From Brachionus plicatilis (Eukaryota; Rotifera; Eurotatoria; Ploima; Brachionidae): a DNA stretch of 64,000 nt. The stretch lies in NCBI GenBank assembly GCA_010279815.1, contig QEOQ01000486.1, positions 597,009-661,008 of the forward strand. Direction: 5' to 3'. The translations under genes and the position numbers were made by a program. Every line of letters starts with the position of its first letter. The first letter of the stretch is position 1. Of the stretch, positions 11,756-22,364 are shown piece by piece. The notes beneath the pieces were generated by a model that saw nothing but the letters and a program-made list of their open reading frames with translations, had not been told where the DNA came from and did no database searches.

Positions 11756-12036
11756 CAAATCAGCAAGCCCCAAATTTTGAAATTATTCAGGATTCATAAC
11801 TAGTCCGACATTTTTTATTTTTAAGTTTAGTCATAAAATATTCTGGATTTAATTTCCAAATCCTAAAGAAAAAACGAATAATTCAATTTTTTTTTATGTC
11901 AGGTAAATGATAATTTACCTTTTTTCTAAACATGTTTGCTCAAGTGATTAAATTTATGTTTAGTGCTTTTGAATTCCATCAATAGTTTTCACCAACAAAA
12001 AAATCGAAATTAAAATATTTTATTTATTCAAGAAAA
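11756..12036. promoter_or_regulatory. 5' flank of the small membrane protein gene
   Basis: AT-rich sequence ahead of the ATG at 12,037. The start context is AAGAAAAATGAAC. No distinct TATA element can be singled out in this composition. Confidence 0.3.
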
Positions 12037-12267
12037 ATGAACACCACTCAAATTGAACGAAATGGTACAAAAATAGCCGAGTCCATAACCCAAGCAGAAA
12101 AAGAGGCCTTTTTCAACTCGTCTCTATTCATTTTTACTCTAATCGGAATAATTCTAGCAGTAGTTTTGGTGGTCATTGTCATTTTTATCATTCGCAAGCG
12201 AAATTCAACGCGTCAATTCAGAGATTACGAAGATTTTATTCGGGACGGAACTGAGTTCCATGACTAA
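12037..12267 (+). CDS. Small single-pass membrane protein (76 aa)
   Basis: An intronless 76-aa frame. Residues 1-28 are polar with two N-glycosylation sequons (NTT near 2, NGT near 9) and one at the membrane border (NSS). Residues ~29-53 are a strongly hydrophobic helix (LFIFTLIGIILAVVLVVIV and on) followed by the stop-transfer RKR. Residues 54-76 are a charged tail (RQFRDYEDFIRDGTEFHD) with one tyrosine. No cleavable signal precedes the helix, so the likely topology is N-out/C-in, but this is inferred from charge and sequons only. I do not recognise a family. Codon use and a clean stop make it look like a real gene. It sits between two RING-PEF genes. Confidence 0.65.
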   Translation: MNTTQIERNGTKIAESITQAEKEAFFNSSLFIFTLIGIILAVVLVVIVIFIIRKRNSTRQFRDYEDFIRDGTEFHD

Positions 12268-13266
12268 AAATTCCTCCAAAGACTATCCATGCCATAATGT
12301 CAGGATAAAAATAAATTTTAATCTTTTTTAATTTGATTTATTTTTACACTCACAATAAATTTTTTTTTAAAACTCCCGATAATCAAATTTTCTTAATCAT
12401 TTTTGTCCATTTAACAAAGTAAAATCATTAGTTGAAAAAAATATAAAATATTACATAATTGCTTTTTTTGTTGATATATATTTTTATTATTTTATTATGA
12501 GTTAATCAAGAAGCTTGTTTTTCTAGATTTTTTAAGTCTTTTTTTATTCTTCTCTGCATTTTTAATTTTATAGTTTTTATTAAATGATTAATATTTAAAT
12601 AGAAATAAATTTTGTTCATGGTCTAAATTTTTTGACCAAAAAAATTTATTTGTTAATTCTAATTTCGAATCTTATTTATAATTTAAGTTAAAATATAAAA
12701 ACTTTGTAAAAAATTGTCCAACTTTTCGGATTATAAGTTTTTTTGCTAAGGGTGAGACAATTTTACTGAAATTTTATAATTTTAACTTTAAAATGCTCCA
12801 AAATTAAATATCTGGTTTTAAATGCTTAGAGACTTGTCTAATTTTTTTTCAAAAAAGACTAAACTAAAATTATCTTGAAAAGAGTCTAAAATGATTTATA
12901 ATTTTTAATACGTGAAAAGTTTATTTTTGTTTTTTTTTTTGATTTATAAAATAATTACGCAATTAAATTTTACAATTTAACATCGGTAAGTGTTAGTCAA
13001 AATAAATAACGCAATAAAGATTTTCAAAAATTTAAGTTAGAAAAAAAATTTTATTCCAATAAAATTTACAATAAGTCTCAAAGTGTTCTAATTAAAAAAA
13101 AATGTTGCATTATTAAATAATCTATTAATTGCAATTATGAATCATAAGTTAATAAAACTCATTATGTTATAACTTAGAAGCAAAATTGTACAAATCTTAT
13201 TAAGAATTATCATATCTCATATTTTCATAAAATATTTAATTTTGAAAACTACAAAGAGAATTAGTC
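12268..13266. other. AT-rich intergenic, nothing recognised
   Basis: Contains the 3' flank of the small membrane gene (AATAAA near 12,353) and the 5' flank of RING-PEF B. No repeat or RNA gene is seen. Confidence 0.4.
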
Positions 13267-14140
13267 ATGGATCGTCTATTTGAATGTTCTATTTGCCAAA
13301 TGACCTATGACGATAACTCTAGAAAGCCAAGACTATTACCAAAATGTGATTAAAAAAAATCTTTAAAAATAAATTAAAAATAATGAAATTTAAGGTTTAC
13401 ACAGTTTTTGCTCTCAGTGCATTTTAAAATTGTATCAGGGACGAAACTGGCATGAGTGTCCCATTTGTCGAGCGATAAATAATGTTCCGTTTAGTAATTT
13501 ACCAGTAAATAGAGATATTTTGCAATTTTATGAAGCATATCAATCAAATCTAAGCAACCAGAAAAATCAGCCAACTCCAAAACCAGAGTAATTATTCAAA
13601 AATGTATGCTAAATTATTTTAAGCTTTTTTTTCTAAAGATGGAATGAGGACAAGTTTCTCAAGGAGTTGTTTGATGAAATTGATTACAATAGAGATGGAA
13701 AAATAAATTGCCAAGAGTTGCACCAGGCCTTAAAAAAAGGCCAGCTAAATTCAGAATTCGACTTTCGCACAGCAGTTATTTTGATGGAAAAATATGACTC
13801 AAATAGAGATGGAGAAATTTCTTTGGACGAATTTTATAATTTATTTTTGAGTATCAATGATTTGTTCAACCAGTTTTTGGACCATGATGAAGACTTCAGT
13901 CAATCTATCGAACCCAATGAGTTAAAGTCTTTATTGTCAAGCAAAGGTTACCATCTTACTGACAATTTTTTTGAATTTTTGTTTAGACAATTACAGATTA
14001 AAAATAATATTGTTGCTATTACTTTTGATATCTATGTTCGTATATCGGCCCGGTTGGACTATTTGACCAACATTGGTCCAAAAAATCAACAAGAGTTCTT
14101 TGAACAATATCTCATTCAACATTTTTTTGAAAACTTTTAA
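13267..14140 (+). CDS. RING finger-penta-EF-hand fusion protein B (3 exons)
   Basis: Exons 13,267-13,345, 13,395-13,587 and 13,639-14,140, with introns of 49 and 51 nt (GT-AG), give 257 aa. The RING is C7, C10, C27, H29, C32, C35, C48, C51 (CSIC, CLHSFCSQC, CPIC), a C3HC4 finger. Intron 1 interrupts the codon of the third cysteine exactly as in protein A. After a short Asn/Gln/Pro linker, intron 2 joins TPKPE to WNEDKFLKELFDEID, the start of the PEF core. EF1 loop is 106-117 (DYNRDGKINCQE) and EF2 is DSNRDGEISLDE. EF3 is degenerate with extra residues (DHDEDFSQSIEPNE), and the end matches the EF4/EF5 dimer region (FDIYVRISARLDYL). Expected role as for A: RING-dependent ubiquitin transfer coupled to Ca2+ sensing. 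A genefinder may miss the RING because exons 1 and 2 are short. Confidence 0.85.
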
Positions 14141-14694
14141 ATTTTTTTTCTTTATTCATTAAATTTAATCTAATTTTTAAAAGCAATTGAACAAACATTT
14201 TTATTATAATAAGCATTTGTTTTAAATGGCAAAATTTGTTTAATAATTACTCGAATTGTGAATCTTATTTTAAAAAATTTTGTCATAAATTAAAAGTTTT
14301 TAAATAATAAAATTGATCTCTAAAGCCAACTAAAATAAAAATTTTTGTATACCGTATTTCGCTAATAAGTTCAAACTGATCAAATTTAAAAAAAATTGAC
14401 TTACTTAGTAATTGTGAATGAAGTTAAAATTTTCATATTTCAATAAAAATATTTTTTTACAAAAATAATAATTTTCTTTTCAAAAATTTGACTTTCATTA
14501 ATATAAAAAGTTTATGAAAAATTTTTTTAGCCTTTATGACGTCTTTGCATCGTCATCAGGTTAACGAAAAATCAAAAATTTTTATAAAAAACTACGGAGA
14601 TGTTTGTAAATTTCCCAAAAAATCAAATAATTACTGAATAAAGGAGTATCTTCATCATTGAAAACTCATTGGGCTCTTATTATATATAAAATCC
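14141..14694. other. AT-rich intergenic
   Basis: 3' flank of RING-PEF B. A fragment TATACCGTATTTCGC near 14,348 resembles the CCGTATT end of the element at 46,301, possibly a relic. Nothing else is recognised. Confidence 0.35.
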
Positions 14695-15284
14695 AAGTTT
14701 GACCACCTGATCACAAAATTTACTTTAAAAAAATTTTCAGTAAAAAATATGAACACATGATCTTGAAATTGGCTATTAAAATTTACAATTTTTGTCAATT
14801 TTATTTTGAGGACCCCCACATTTAAAGTTCTCTTTATTAAGATATTAAGTTATTTGTCTCAAATATCTACAAATTTTAATAGCGGTCGGTTTTGAAATAT
14901 TCAAACTTTCTTGTATATCAATCAATTTTCTCTCTTTTGCCCAATATTCAATTATTTGTAGGATACAAATAATTGATAATTTAAAAAACTCAAAATCAAC
15001 GTTTTTAGCTTTTTAAAAGGGTCGATTAGAAGGAATTCATTTAAATCCATTTATTTTTGAATTGAAAAAATTTCATAAAAAAAATTAGTATCAAATTAGT
15101 ATTTTAGACCACTTTTATTACATTTATCATTTGATACTAATTTTTTTATGAAATTTTTTTCAATTCAAAAATAAATGGATTTAAAAGACTATTTAAATTT
15201 TAATAGACAATTTCAAGATTATGTGTTCACGTTTTTTACTGAAGATTTTTTTAAAGTAAATTTTGTGATCAGGTGGTCAAACTT
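14695..15284. mobile_element. 590-bp foldback element with a nested hairpin
   Basis: Outer inverted arms of about 90 bp start AAGTTTGACCACCTGATCAC and end in the complementary GTGATCAGGTGGTCAAACTT. Inside lies a second, independent inverted repeat at 15,041-15,185 (TTAAATCCATTTATTTTTGA and its complement). No coding content. Probably one MITE inserted into another. Confidence 0.8.
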
Positions 15285-15633
15285 TTGACCAGACCCAAAT
15301 CTGTTAACAGCATCTTTTAAAAAGCTTTACGTCAAAAAAACACGGGCTTAAAGTAAATAAAATTGGGAAGATTCGAATGATTTTTCTAATGTAAACCTTT
15401 TTTAAATCGTTTAAATTAAATGTAGGTGAAGTTTTAAAGAAAGATTTAATAGCTGGATAAGGATCACTCGATCAAATCTGTATTATAATATGACTGTAAT
15501 ATTCTGCTTGTCTATTGCTGGCAACTTTTTTTTCATAAAATCTTTTTTCGGAATTCTTTTTAATTAATGTTAAAAAGTTTGAGTCTTAAAATTTTAAAAA
15601 ATAAATAATAAACTAGAATTGATTTTATGATTA

Positions 15634-15828
15634 GTTTTGGGTACCGTGAGTGGCGGCTACTAGGCCGCCAAAAGTTCATGTTGGCCGTTTTGATAGCCGC
15701 GAGGGAAAAATTCTTTTTTCTAAAACTAAATGATTTTTCTTATACTCAATATCAAATTTTAATATTTAAAAATTTTAAAAATATCAACTTTTGGCGGTCT
15801 AGTGGCCGCCACTCACGGTACCCAACAC
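15634..15828. mobile_element. 195-bp MITE, GC-rich TIRs, TA target site
   Basis: Arms of ~43 bp contain GGGTACCGTGAGTGGCGGC and its complement, and TA flanks both sides (15,632-15,633 and 15,829-15,830). The arms are far more GC-rich than the window average (GGCGGC, GGCCGCC). Confidence 0.85.
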
Positions 15829-16590
15829 TATTTATGATTAATTAATTTATAAAGATTTAACTTTTTTTATCATGGAAGTTAAAAAAAGTCATAATTTGTA
15901 GATAAAAAATTAATAAAAACAAAGAAACAATTAATAAAAAATTTTTTTTTGAATTTTTTGTTGAAAATAAATGTATATAATAAATGAGTACCAGTGGTCA
16001 GCCACTCTTGGACAGCCTTTTTTTACCTTTTTTTGGTTTCATCTTTTAAAATAATTTTTAATGGCCAATTGATGACAACATTTACAAAACTTGAAAAAAA
16101 ATTTATACTCACGGGTCTTATTTTTCTATTCAAGTTAAAATTTGTTAAAGATATATTTATATTTGGCAATTTTTGTTCAAATATTTCCAATTACCATTGA
16201 CTTTGCCATTCTTACTGTCCTTGAAGTTAAAGTTTATTTAGTTTCGTTTGGAAGTAAGGTAAAATGATTTATCATATCAAAGCTAGTATCAATGAAACTA
16301 AACATTGTTGAAATCTTAATAGTTAGATTCGGATGATTTATTTTTTGTAATTTCAATAAATTTTTGTGTTCTTAAGTTTGAGCGAAAATATTATCAAACC
16401 ACAAAAATAGTAAGAAATACCATATACCACACAAAATTAATATTATACCACACACAACCACAAATTAAATTTTCAATCTCACATTCAGTTTTTTTTCCAC
16501 TAGTCTAGTTAGATTACCAATAATTTCTATAGAAATATAGAATATAGAAAATAGAAATGGTTATAGCAATCAAAGGTTTTGATTCATATA
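15829..16590. other. AT-rich intergenic
   Basis: One less AT-rich patch at 15,985-16,030 (AGTGGTCAGCCACTC, partly palindromic). ACCACAC-rich sequence lies at about 16,395-16,465. No gene is recognised. Confidence 0.35.
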
Positions 16591-16960
16591 CAGTATGTAT
16601 AGAAAATTTAGAACATTTAAATTTTTTTTATGTAAGCTTTGTTTCTTGAAAGCCAAATAAAAAAAATAAAGAAGTTTTTTTTTGAAATTTATTTAAAAAA
16701 AATTTTTTTATTGGGTAAGTACAAAAACTAGCATAGAAAAAATTAAATCGAAGTAAAAAAACCGCAAAAAAAAAAGGAGTGAAATTTTTTAAATAAAAAA
16801 ATGTCTAAAAAATTTAGAACATTTATTTTTTAACATTTAAATGTCCACCCTTAGCTTTAATACACATGTAGACTATATTTTTTTTTTCAATTTTATCTGT
16901 TTTTTTTAAATGGGCTTTGGAGTGTTCAGGAAATTTTTTTTGAGCAATCTTTATATCAAA
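16591..16960 (-). pseudogene. Tc1/mariner-like transposase remnant with one terminal repeat
   Basis: On the minus strand a short frame ends VYMCIKAKGGHLNVKK then stop (about 16,831-16,880). IKAKGGH just before the stop is the hallmark C-terminus of Tc1-family transposases. Downstream, the terminal repeat reads CAGTATGTATAGAAAATTTAG next to TA at 16,589-16,590. Upstream the frame decays. The catalytic DDE domain is not present, so the copy is dead. Confidence 0.6.
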
Positions 16961-18191
16961 AGAAAGCTAATAAAATTATCTTCAAGATGGTATAGTTAAC
17001 ATTATATGTAAATATATTATAATTTTAGATTTTAACTCCTTAAAATTTCTATTTAAAATCTGAGTTTGTTTTATTAAATCAGTGGTAAAATTTACTATTT
17101 TTGTGGTTAAAGTTTACTACGGTTCCTAAAGTTTTATGATTAAAAAAAATTTGTTTTTAAGTTCTAAATTTGTGGTCAGCTTTTAATTAAAAAAATGATC
17201 GTCCTAGTCAATCAAATTTTATGCTATAAAATATTTCATTGTGATGAAAAGATGTTTATTTTTTGGTTGCCGATTTTAATCTGTGCGGAATAATGAGAGT
17301 CCAGAATTGGTCAATAATTTTTAAGTCAAATCTGACTTTGAGTTGTCAGAGTCTATGTTTAAACAAATTTCATATCGAAATAAAAACTGTTTATGATATT
17401 TAGCCTTCAGAAAAATAAATTTCAAAGTAGATTAACTGAATTTTAATGATAGAACCAAATTGGAACTTCCAATCATTTACTTTTTTTTAGACAAAAATGA
17501 CAAAAAAAATCTAAATGAAAAAAAGCTGTCTCTATAAAATTTTATTTTTTTTAAATTTCAGAATTTAATATTCAAAATTTTGAATTTTGAATCGATTGTA
17601 GGTTTAGCTTGCGAGACCATTCCAGTCGAATCATTAGTCAGCAAAAAAGTTTTTTGCTTAAGTTTTGACTTAAATTTGAAGACTCGGCATTTACCTGAGG
17701 TCAAATCTACTTTTCCAAAAATACATTCTAGAAAATTTCTTGCCAAAACTTATTTATATTTGCTGAATTCAATTTTTGGCTATCAAAAAATTGCGTTGCT
17801 AAAAACAAGCTTTATCTAAAAATAAAAAACATAAAAATCTCAAATGATTAATTAGATACATTAGCCTTTAATGTATTAGAGTGTGTTTCGTTTTTTAAAA
17901 TTTTTATTCAAACTTAATTACCTCATTGTATCCAATGGAAGTGGTTTTACAACGACATGTGATGTTCAGATAGTGACGATTACACTTTGAAAAATTATTA
18001 AAATTAGTCATAGTTTTATAAAAGAGTAAGAAAAATGCTAAAAATTCTGCATAAAATATTATTAGTTTAAATTAAAATCCAAGAGAGAAAAATGAATTTC
18101 AAAATATCATTGCCTACAACACAAATTTCAAAATTTATTTCAGTTATTTAATAGAATAAAATCTCAATTTAATTTCATTAAAAATAAAGAG
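16961..18191. other. AT-rich intergenic, 5' flank of the peflin-like gene
   Basis: Two overlapping opposite frames at 17,558-17,819 are not supported by any motif. A partial AGTTGGTCAAAAGTCAAA-type MITE relic lies near 17,300-17,350. The last ~100 bp form the promoter and 5' UTR of the PEF gene at 18,192. Confidence 0.35.
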
Positions 18192-19118
18192 ATGAATAAT
18201 AATTATAACATGTATGGTTCTCAGCCTCCATATCCAAACGCACCACGACCAAACTTCAATCAACCAGGTCAAAATTTGTACCCAAATATTGCTAATTTTC
18301 CACCCCAAAATAATCAACCATATCCTGGACAGCAAGCTACCAATGCTCTTTTTTCAGGTGTCACCAACCCTTCAACTAGACCTTATGCACCAGCATCTAA
18401 TCCCGGATATCCAGTCCAACCTGGATACGGATCAAACGCGCCATACTCTTCACAGCCATTTCAAAACCAGGGTTATCCATCTCAACCCACAATGCCCACC
18501 CAACCGGGCTTTGGTCCAGGACCAAACTACAATCAAAATCCAGGTTTTGGATATCCCCCTCAAAATGCTGGCTACCAAGCATACCCAAGTCAAGGATCCG
18601 GATATGGAATGAACAATAGTTGGAATGAACAAAACTATTTAAAGCAGATTTTTGATGAGATAGATCACAACAGAAATGGTCAAATATCTGTGCAGGAACT
18701 TCACGAAGCCCTGAAACGTGGCCAACCAATGTTTGATTTTGATCCATTTACTGTTCAGTATTTAATTCAAAGATATGACAATAACAGAAACAATGAAATA
18801 TCTTTCCAGGAATTTTACGATTTGTTTGTTGGTTTGAATATTCAATTTAATGAATTCTTGGACATCGACCGGGACTCTAGTGGGTTTATTGACAGTCGAG
18901 AATTGGCCAGTTCCATGTACAGCAAAGGATATCAGTTTTCACCGGAAACATTTGACTATGTGGTCAATGAGATCAGCAGACGAAGTGGAAAACAGGGAAT
19001 TAGCTTTGATATTTATGTTAGAGTTGCTGCAAGATTCGAAGCGCTAAGAAATGAATACAATCGAATGCCTGTCAAGAATATGCCAATGGAAATGTTTGTC
19101 AGAAGCAAATTTTTTTAA
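18192..19118 (+). CDS. Penta-EF-hand protein with Pro/Gly/Tyr-rich N-terminus (peflin/ALG-2 type)
   Basis: Intronless, 308 aa. Residues 1-140 are low complexity rich in P, G, Y, N and Q (repeated GYP, PGYG, QPGFG), as in peflin, sorcin and ALG-2 relatives. The PEF core starts at NNSWNEQNYLKQIFDEID: EF1 loop 158-169 (DHNRNGQISVQE), EF2 196-207 (DNNRNNEISFQE, loop Gly replaced by Asn), EF3 226-237 (DRDSSGFIDSRE). EF4/EF5 includes SFDIYVRVAARFEAL and ends MEMFVRSKFF. PEF proteins bind Ca2+, expose hydrophobic surface and dimerise through EF5; peflin/ALG-2 act at ER exit sites and membranes. It is clearly paralogous to the RING-PEF cores upstream (shared FDEID motif, SKGY segment and FF end) but has the conventional N-terminus. 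Overlapping frames on both strands are shadows. Confidence 0.9.
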   Translation: MNNNYNMYGSQPPYPNAPRPNFNQPGQNLYPNIANFPPQNNQPYPGQQATNALFSGVTNPSTRPYAPASNPGYPVQPGYGSNAPYSSQPFQNQGYPSQPTMPTQPGFGPGPNYNQNPGFGYPPQNAGYQAYPSQGSGYGMNNSWNEQNYLKQIFDEIDHNRNGQISVQELHEALKRGQPMFDFDPFTVQYLIQRYDNNRNNEISFQEFYDLFVGLNIQFNEFLDIDRDSSGFIDSRELASSMYSKGYQFSPETFDYVVNEISRRSGKQGISFDIYVRVAARFEALRNEYNRMPVKNMPMEMFVRSKFF

Positions 19119-20377
19119 ATTAAACATTTTTTTAAGTATTTTTGCCGCTTTTAAATCAAAATCGAAATGTTTTTGTAATTTAGCTTAAACATGACTTTCT
19201 AATAATTTTAATAAATACTTGAGATCATATTAGATTGTAAACGTTGTAGTTCAAAATTTAGTACCTTTGTATTTTGTATTCAAATTTTTTTATTAGTAAA
19301 TAAATGATAAAACAGGTGGTGTATTAAATCATAGAAGAAAATACTCAATAGAATTGAAAACTCATTGAAAAAATCATAGAACACTAATTTAATAAAAAGA
19401 ATTATCTTGTGCAGATAATTTTATTTAAAAAAAGTAGATAAAAAAATTAAATTCTTAGGCCTCAGCCTAAGAGTTTGATTCTTTTTATTTATTTATTTAT
19501 TTATTGATAAGTTCTAAGTCACATTGATAAAATGAAAAAAAAAATTAAAATGTAAATCAAAAAGTGGTGAACTATCAAAATAGAGAAAGTCATCATAGAG
19601 AATATACAAAAGAGAGAAAAAAATAGAGAAAAATTAAAATAGAGAAAAATCATCAAAGTTTCAATTTCAATTTCATTAATCAATAGTTTAAATTTAATAT
19701 GGAGTCTGATTTGTTAATGTTTTTTGCTGGTAATCTATTAAAGTCAATGACATTAAAAGTTAAAAAAAAAAGAAGAAAAGATAAAACGACAAGTTTTGGA
19801 TTATAATAAAAACAATTTAGATTTATTTATTCGTGACTTTGCTAATTTGCTAATTGATTAATTTTTGTCGCTATTTTTTTCTCTAAAATAAAAAATTCTC
19901 TAAAAAGTTTTTTCTCTATTATGAACGTTTACCTAAAAAGTTATTCGTATTTGAATTTTAGAAAATAGAATTGATTAATAATTTAATTATTGAAATTTAC
20001 AATACACTAAATGCTAAAAAGAAACTTTTAATAAATGGAACATGGTACCAGTAAATAAGATCACTCCTTTTTTCTAAACTTTGACTTATTTTGTGTGTGA
20101 CAAACTTCACTGAGTCTACAAGACCAGAGTTGGTATTCTTAAAACTGAACTCATTATTACCAATTGTACTCAAATCCTTCAACATTAGATGCGAATTCCT
20201 CTAATTTTTATGTTTGTATGCAAAATTTTACCCAAGCTAGACATAGGTAGATTTGTAAAAATTCTATCTTTAATAGACAATTAAAATTTAAAAATTTCCT
20301 TTAATTAGAGATTATTTCAGAACCCTTTTTTTCAGTTTCTGTAAAATTGATTATAATATTGTATTTTTTGGGGTAGT
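19119..20377. other. Intergenic repeats with a TTTA microsatellite
   Basis: A (TTTA)n run at about 19,484-19,505 is followed by GATAAGTTCTAAGTCACATTG. This is the reverse complement of a LINE-like 3' end (compare GGGACTTAAACTTTAATTAAATAAATAAA at 23,185) and suggests a minus-strand LINE tail. An A/G-rich stretch with AATAGAGAAA units spans 19,575-19,650. No gene. Confidence 0.4.
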
Positions 20378-20726
20378 CAGACCTTTCCGCCAAAGTCACT
20401 TCCGATAGATCGTTTCCGACAATTTTAACTAAATAAAATAAAAAAATTTATTTTTTAAATTTAAATTAAATATAAGGTTAGATAAAAGAAGCCCGGTGTG
20501 GAGCCCTAGTTTAGGGTTTCGGGTATGTACTAAATTACAAAACTGTGTAAATACGAGTTGCCTAGATTATCGTAGATTTATGAATCAAGATTTGGGTATT
20601 ACGATAGCCTTGTGTCCTGTGTGATATTAATCCTAAAACTAAATTTCATAATTTTAATTTTTAAAAATTAATTTTGTTTTTTCATTTGGTAAAAAGTATC
20701 GGAACTGACTTTGTCGAAAAGATCTG
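20378..20726. mobile_element. Diverged MITE with ~31-bp inverted ends
   Basis: CAGACCTTTCCGCCAAAGTC at the left matches the complement of the right end (GACTTTGTCGAAAAGATCTG) with a few mismatches. The centre contains an unusually GC-rich stretch (20,490-20,530, GGTGTGGAGCCCTAG and TTAGGGTTTCGGG). Confidence 0.55.
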
Positions 20727-21939
20727 CAAGCTTTACCGATAGAACAAAGTTATTCTATCAATAAAGTAATATTTTCTATCTTTTTTACATCGGGTTAAAA
20801 AATTATTATTATTATCTTAATAAATTTAATAATAAATTTATTTCAATTTTTCTAAAATCTTTAAACATTAAAAAATTAATTTCTATCTTTTCTCGAATTA
20901 AAAAATTTATTTACATGAGATTGCAGATCAAGTTTTTTTTATAAGACGAAAATATTTACTTTCAAAAAGAAAGTCAAATAAATAACCAGTGGTCACAAAA
21001 TTGGTCGGTCCCAAAAAATATTCGTACCAATTTATTTTAAAATATTGAGAATCATTGATAGTTATAAATAAAAATGACTAATAATCTTCTAATAACCAAA
21101 AAAATTGTGAGAGAAATATATTTTTTAATTTGCTTTTTATAAATAAACTCATCCCATTTTAACTTTTAAATAAGTTTTACCATTTTTGTTAATATGAGTC
21201 TCAATTTTAATAGATTAAAGGATCCAATAAGTGGTTTTAAGTAATGTCTTTTCATTAAGGAGGCATTTTTTTTAAGTAGCTTTCAATAAGGTTTAGTAAA
21301 AGAACCACCTTTATTTTTATTTTAATAAACAATCTTAGAAAATTATTTGATCATGAAAGTTGCAAAAAATTCCTGAAAACTACCACGATATAATCTCAGG
21401 AAGAATTCTGAAAATTCTTCACAACTTTTCGGCCTAAAAAAAATCAGAATTAAAACAAATTAATTTTTTTTAAAGACCATATATGTTTTTAATTAAACAA
21501 GAGAATAAAGAACCAAAAGTTGGTCAAAAGTCAAAGTCAAATTTGACTTTTAACTTGTAAAATATTTTAATCAAAGTCAAAGTTAAACTTTAATTAGGAC
21601 TTTTGAAATTTTGATTTATTTCAAAATGAATAAATAAATGTTTTTCAAATTAAAAAAAAATTAAATTTGCTTGATAATTAGAAGTGAATTATTCTTCAAA
21701 TAAGAAAAAAACATAATTTTAGTTTTTAGTAGTTCTTTTAATTTTATTTAACAATATAAATTGTGAAATATAAATTAATTCAAAAATAATATTTAAAGAG
21801 TCAAAGTCGACTTTGATTAGTAAAATAAATTAAAAAAGTCAAAGTCAGGTCAAGTTACATCATCTTGCAAAAGATAAAAAAGACGAAAAGAGACTGAACA
21901 TAGATTTAGTTTTCTTATGACACGAAAAAAAGCAAAACT
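20727..21939. other. AT-rich intergenic with MITE relics
   Basis: Copies of the GTTGGTCAAAAGTCAAAGTC repeat occur at about 21,510-21,610, with a related CAAAGTC end near 21,800-21,860, in a degenerate arrangement. No gene. Confidence 0.4.
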
Positions 21940-22059
21940 ATGGCTCAGTGTAACATTTATTCAAAAGTAATTGCAATTGAAAGTGGATCTCCCGCTAAGG
22001 TGGCCAAACATTTAGCTAAAGCCCATTATATATCCAAAAATTCTACAGACGAATATTAA
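21940..22059 (+). pseudogene. Short BED-zinc-finger-like remnant (hAT-type transposase?)
   Basis: A 39-codon frame begins MAQCNIYSKVIAIESGSP and continues AKVAKHLAKAHYISKNS. The spacing C...(C position now Y)...H...H with a KHL-x-KAH end is that of a BED finger, the N-terminal domain of hAT transposases. One zinc ligand is lost and no downstream transposase is visible. Low-confidence relic. Confidence 0.4.
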
Positions 22060-22364
22060 ATTTTAACTTTTTGATAATTTTTTACAACACCCAGTTAATA
22101 ATCTATACAAAAATTTTTTTTGATGAATTTTTTTGTAAATGGGTACTCAAATAAACAATTATTTTATTTAATATTTCATAAACGATAGTTTCGAAATTTT
22201 ATTTTTGATCAAATCAAATTTTTCAAGTTTATAGGAACAAAATTTCAAATTTTAAAAATTTAAAGTTTTTATTTTTCAAATCGAATTAATATTTCAAATT
22301 TTTTTCTAGTCAAATCAAAACTTAATCCAGAAATATTCAAAAAAAATTTCAATCCTAAAAATTT

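Noticed and set aside
17558..17819. Overlapping 62- and 79-aa frames on opposite strands
   Set aside because: No motif and no coding bias; overlap on both strands is expected by chance in a less stop-rich patch.
18144..19047. Several frames overlapping the peflin-like gene on both strands
   Set aside because: Shadows of a Pro/Gly/Tyr-rich coding sequence; the main frame carries the EF-hands.
20480..20640. Possible tRNA or structured RNA in a GC-richer patch
   Set aside because: No B-box (GGTTCGA-type) or cloverleaf pairing can be traced; it lies within a MITE-like inverted pair.
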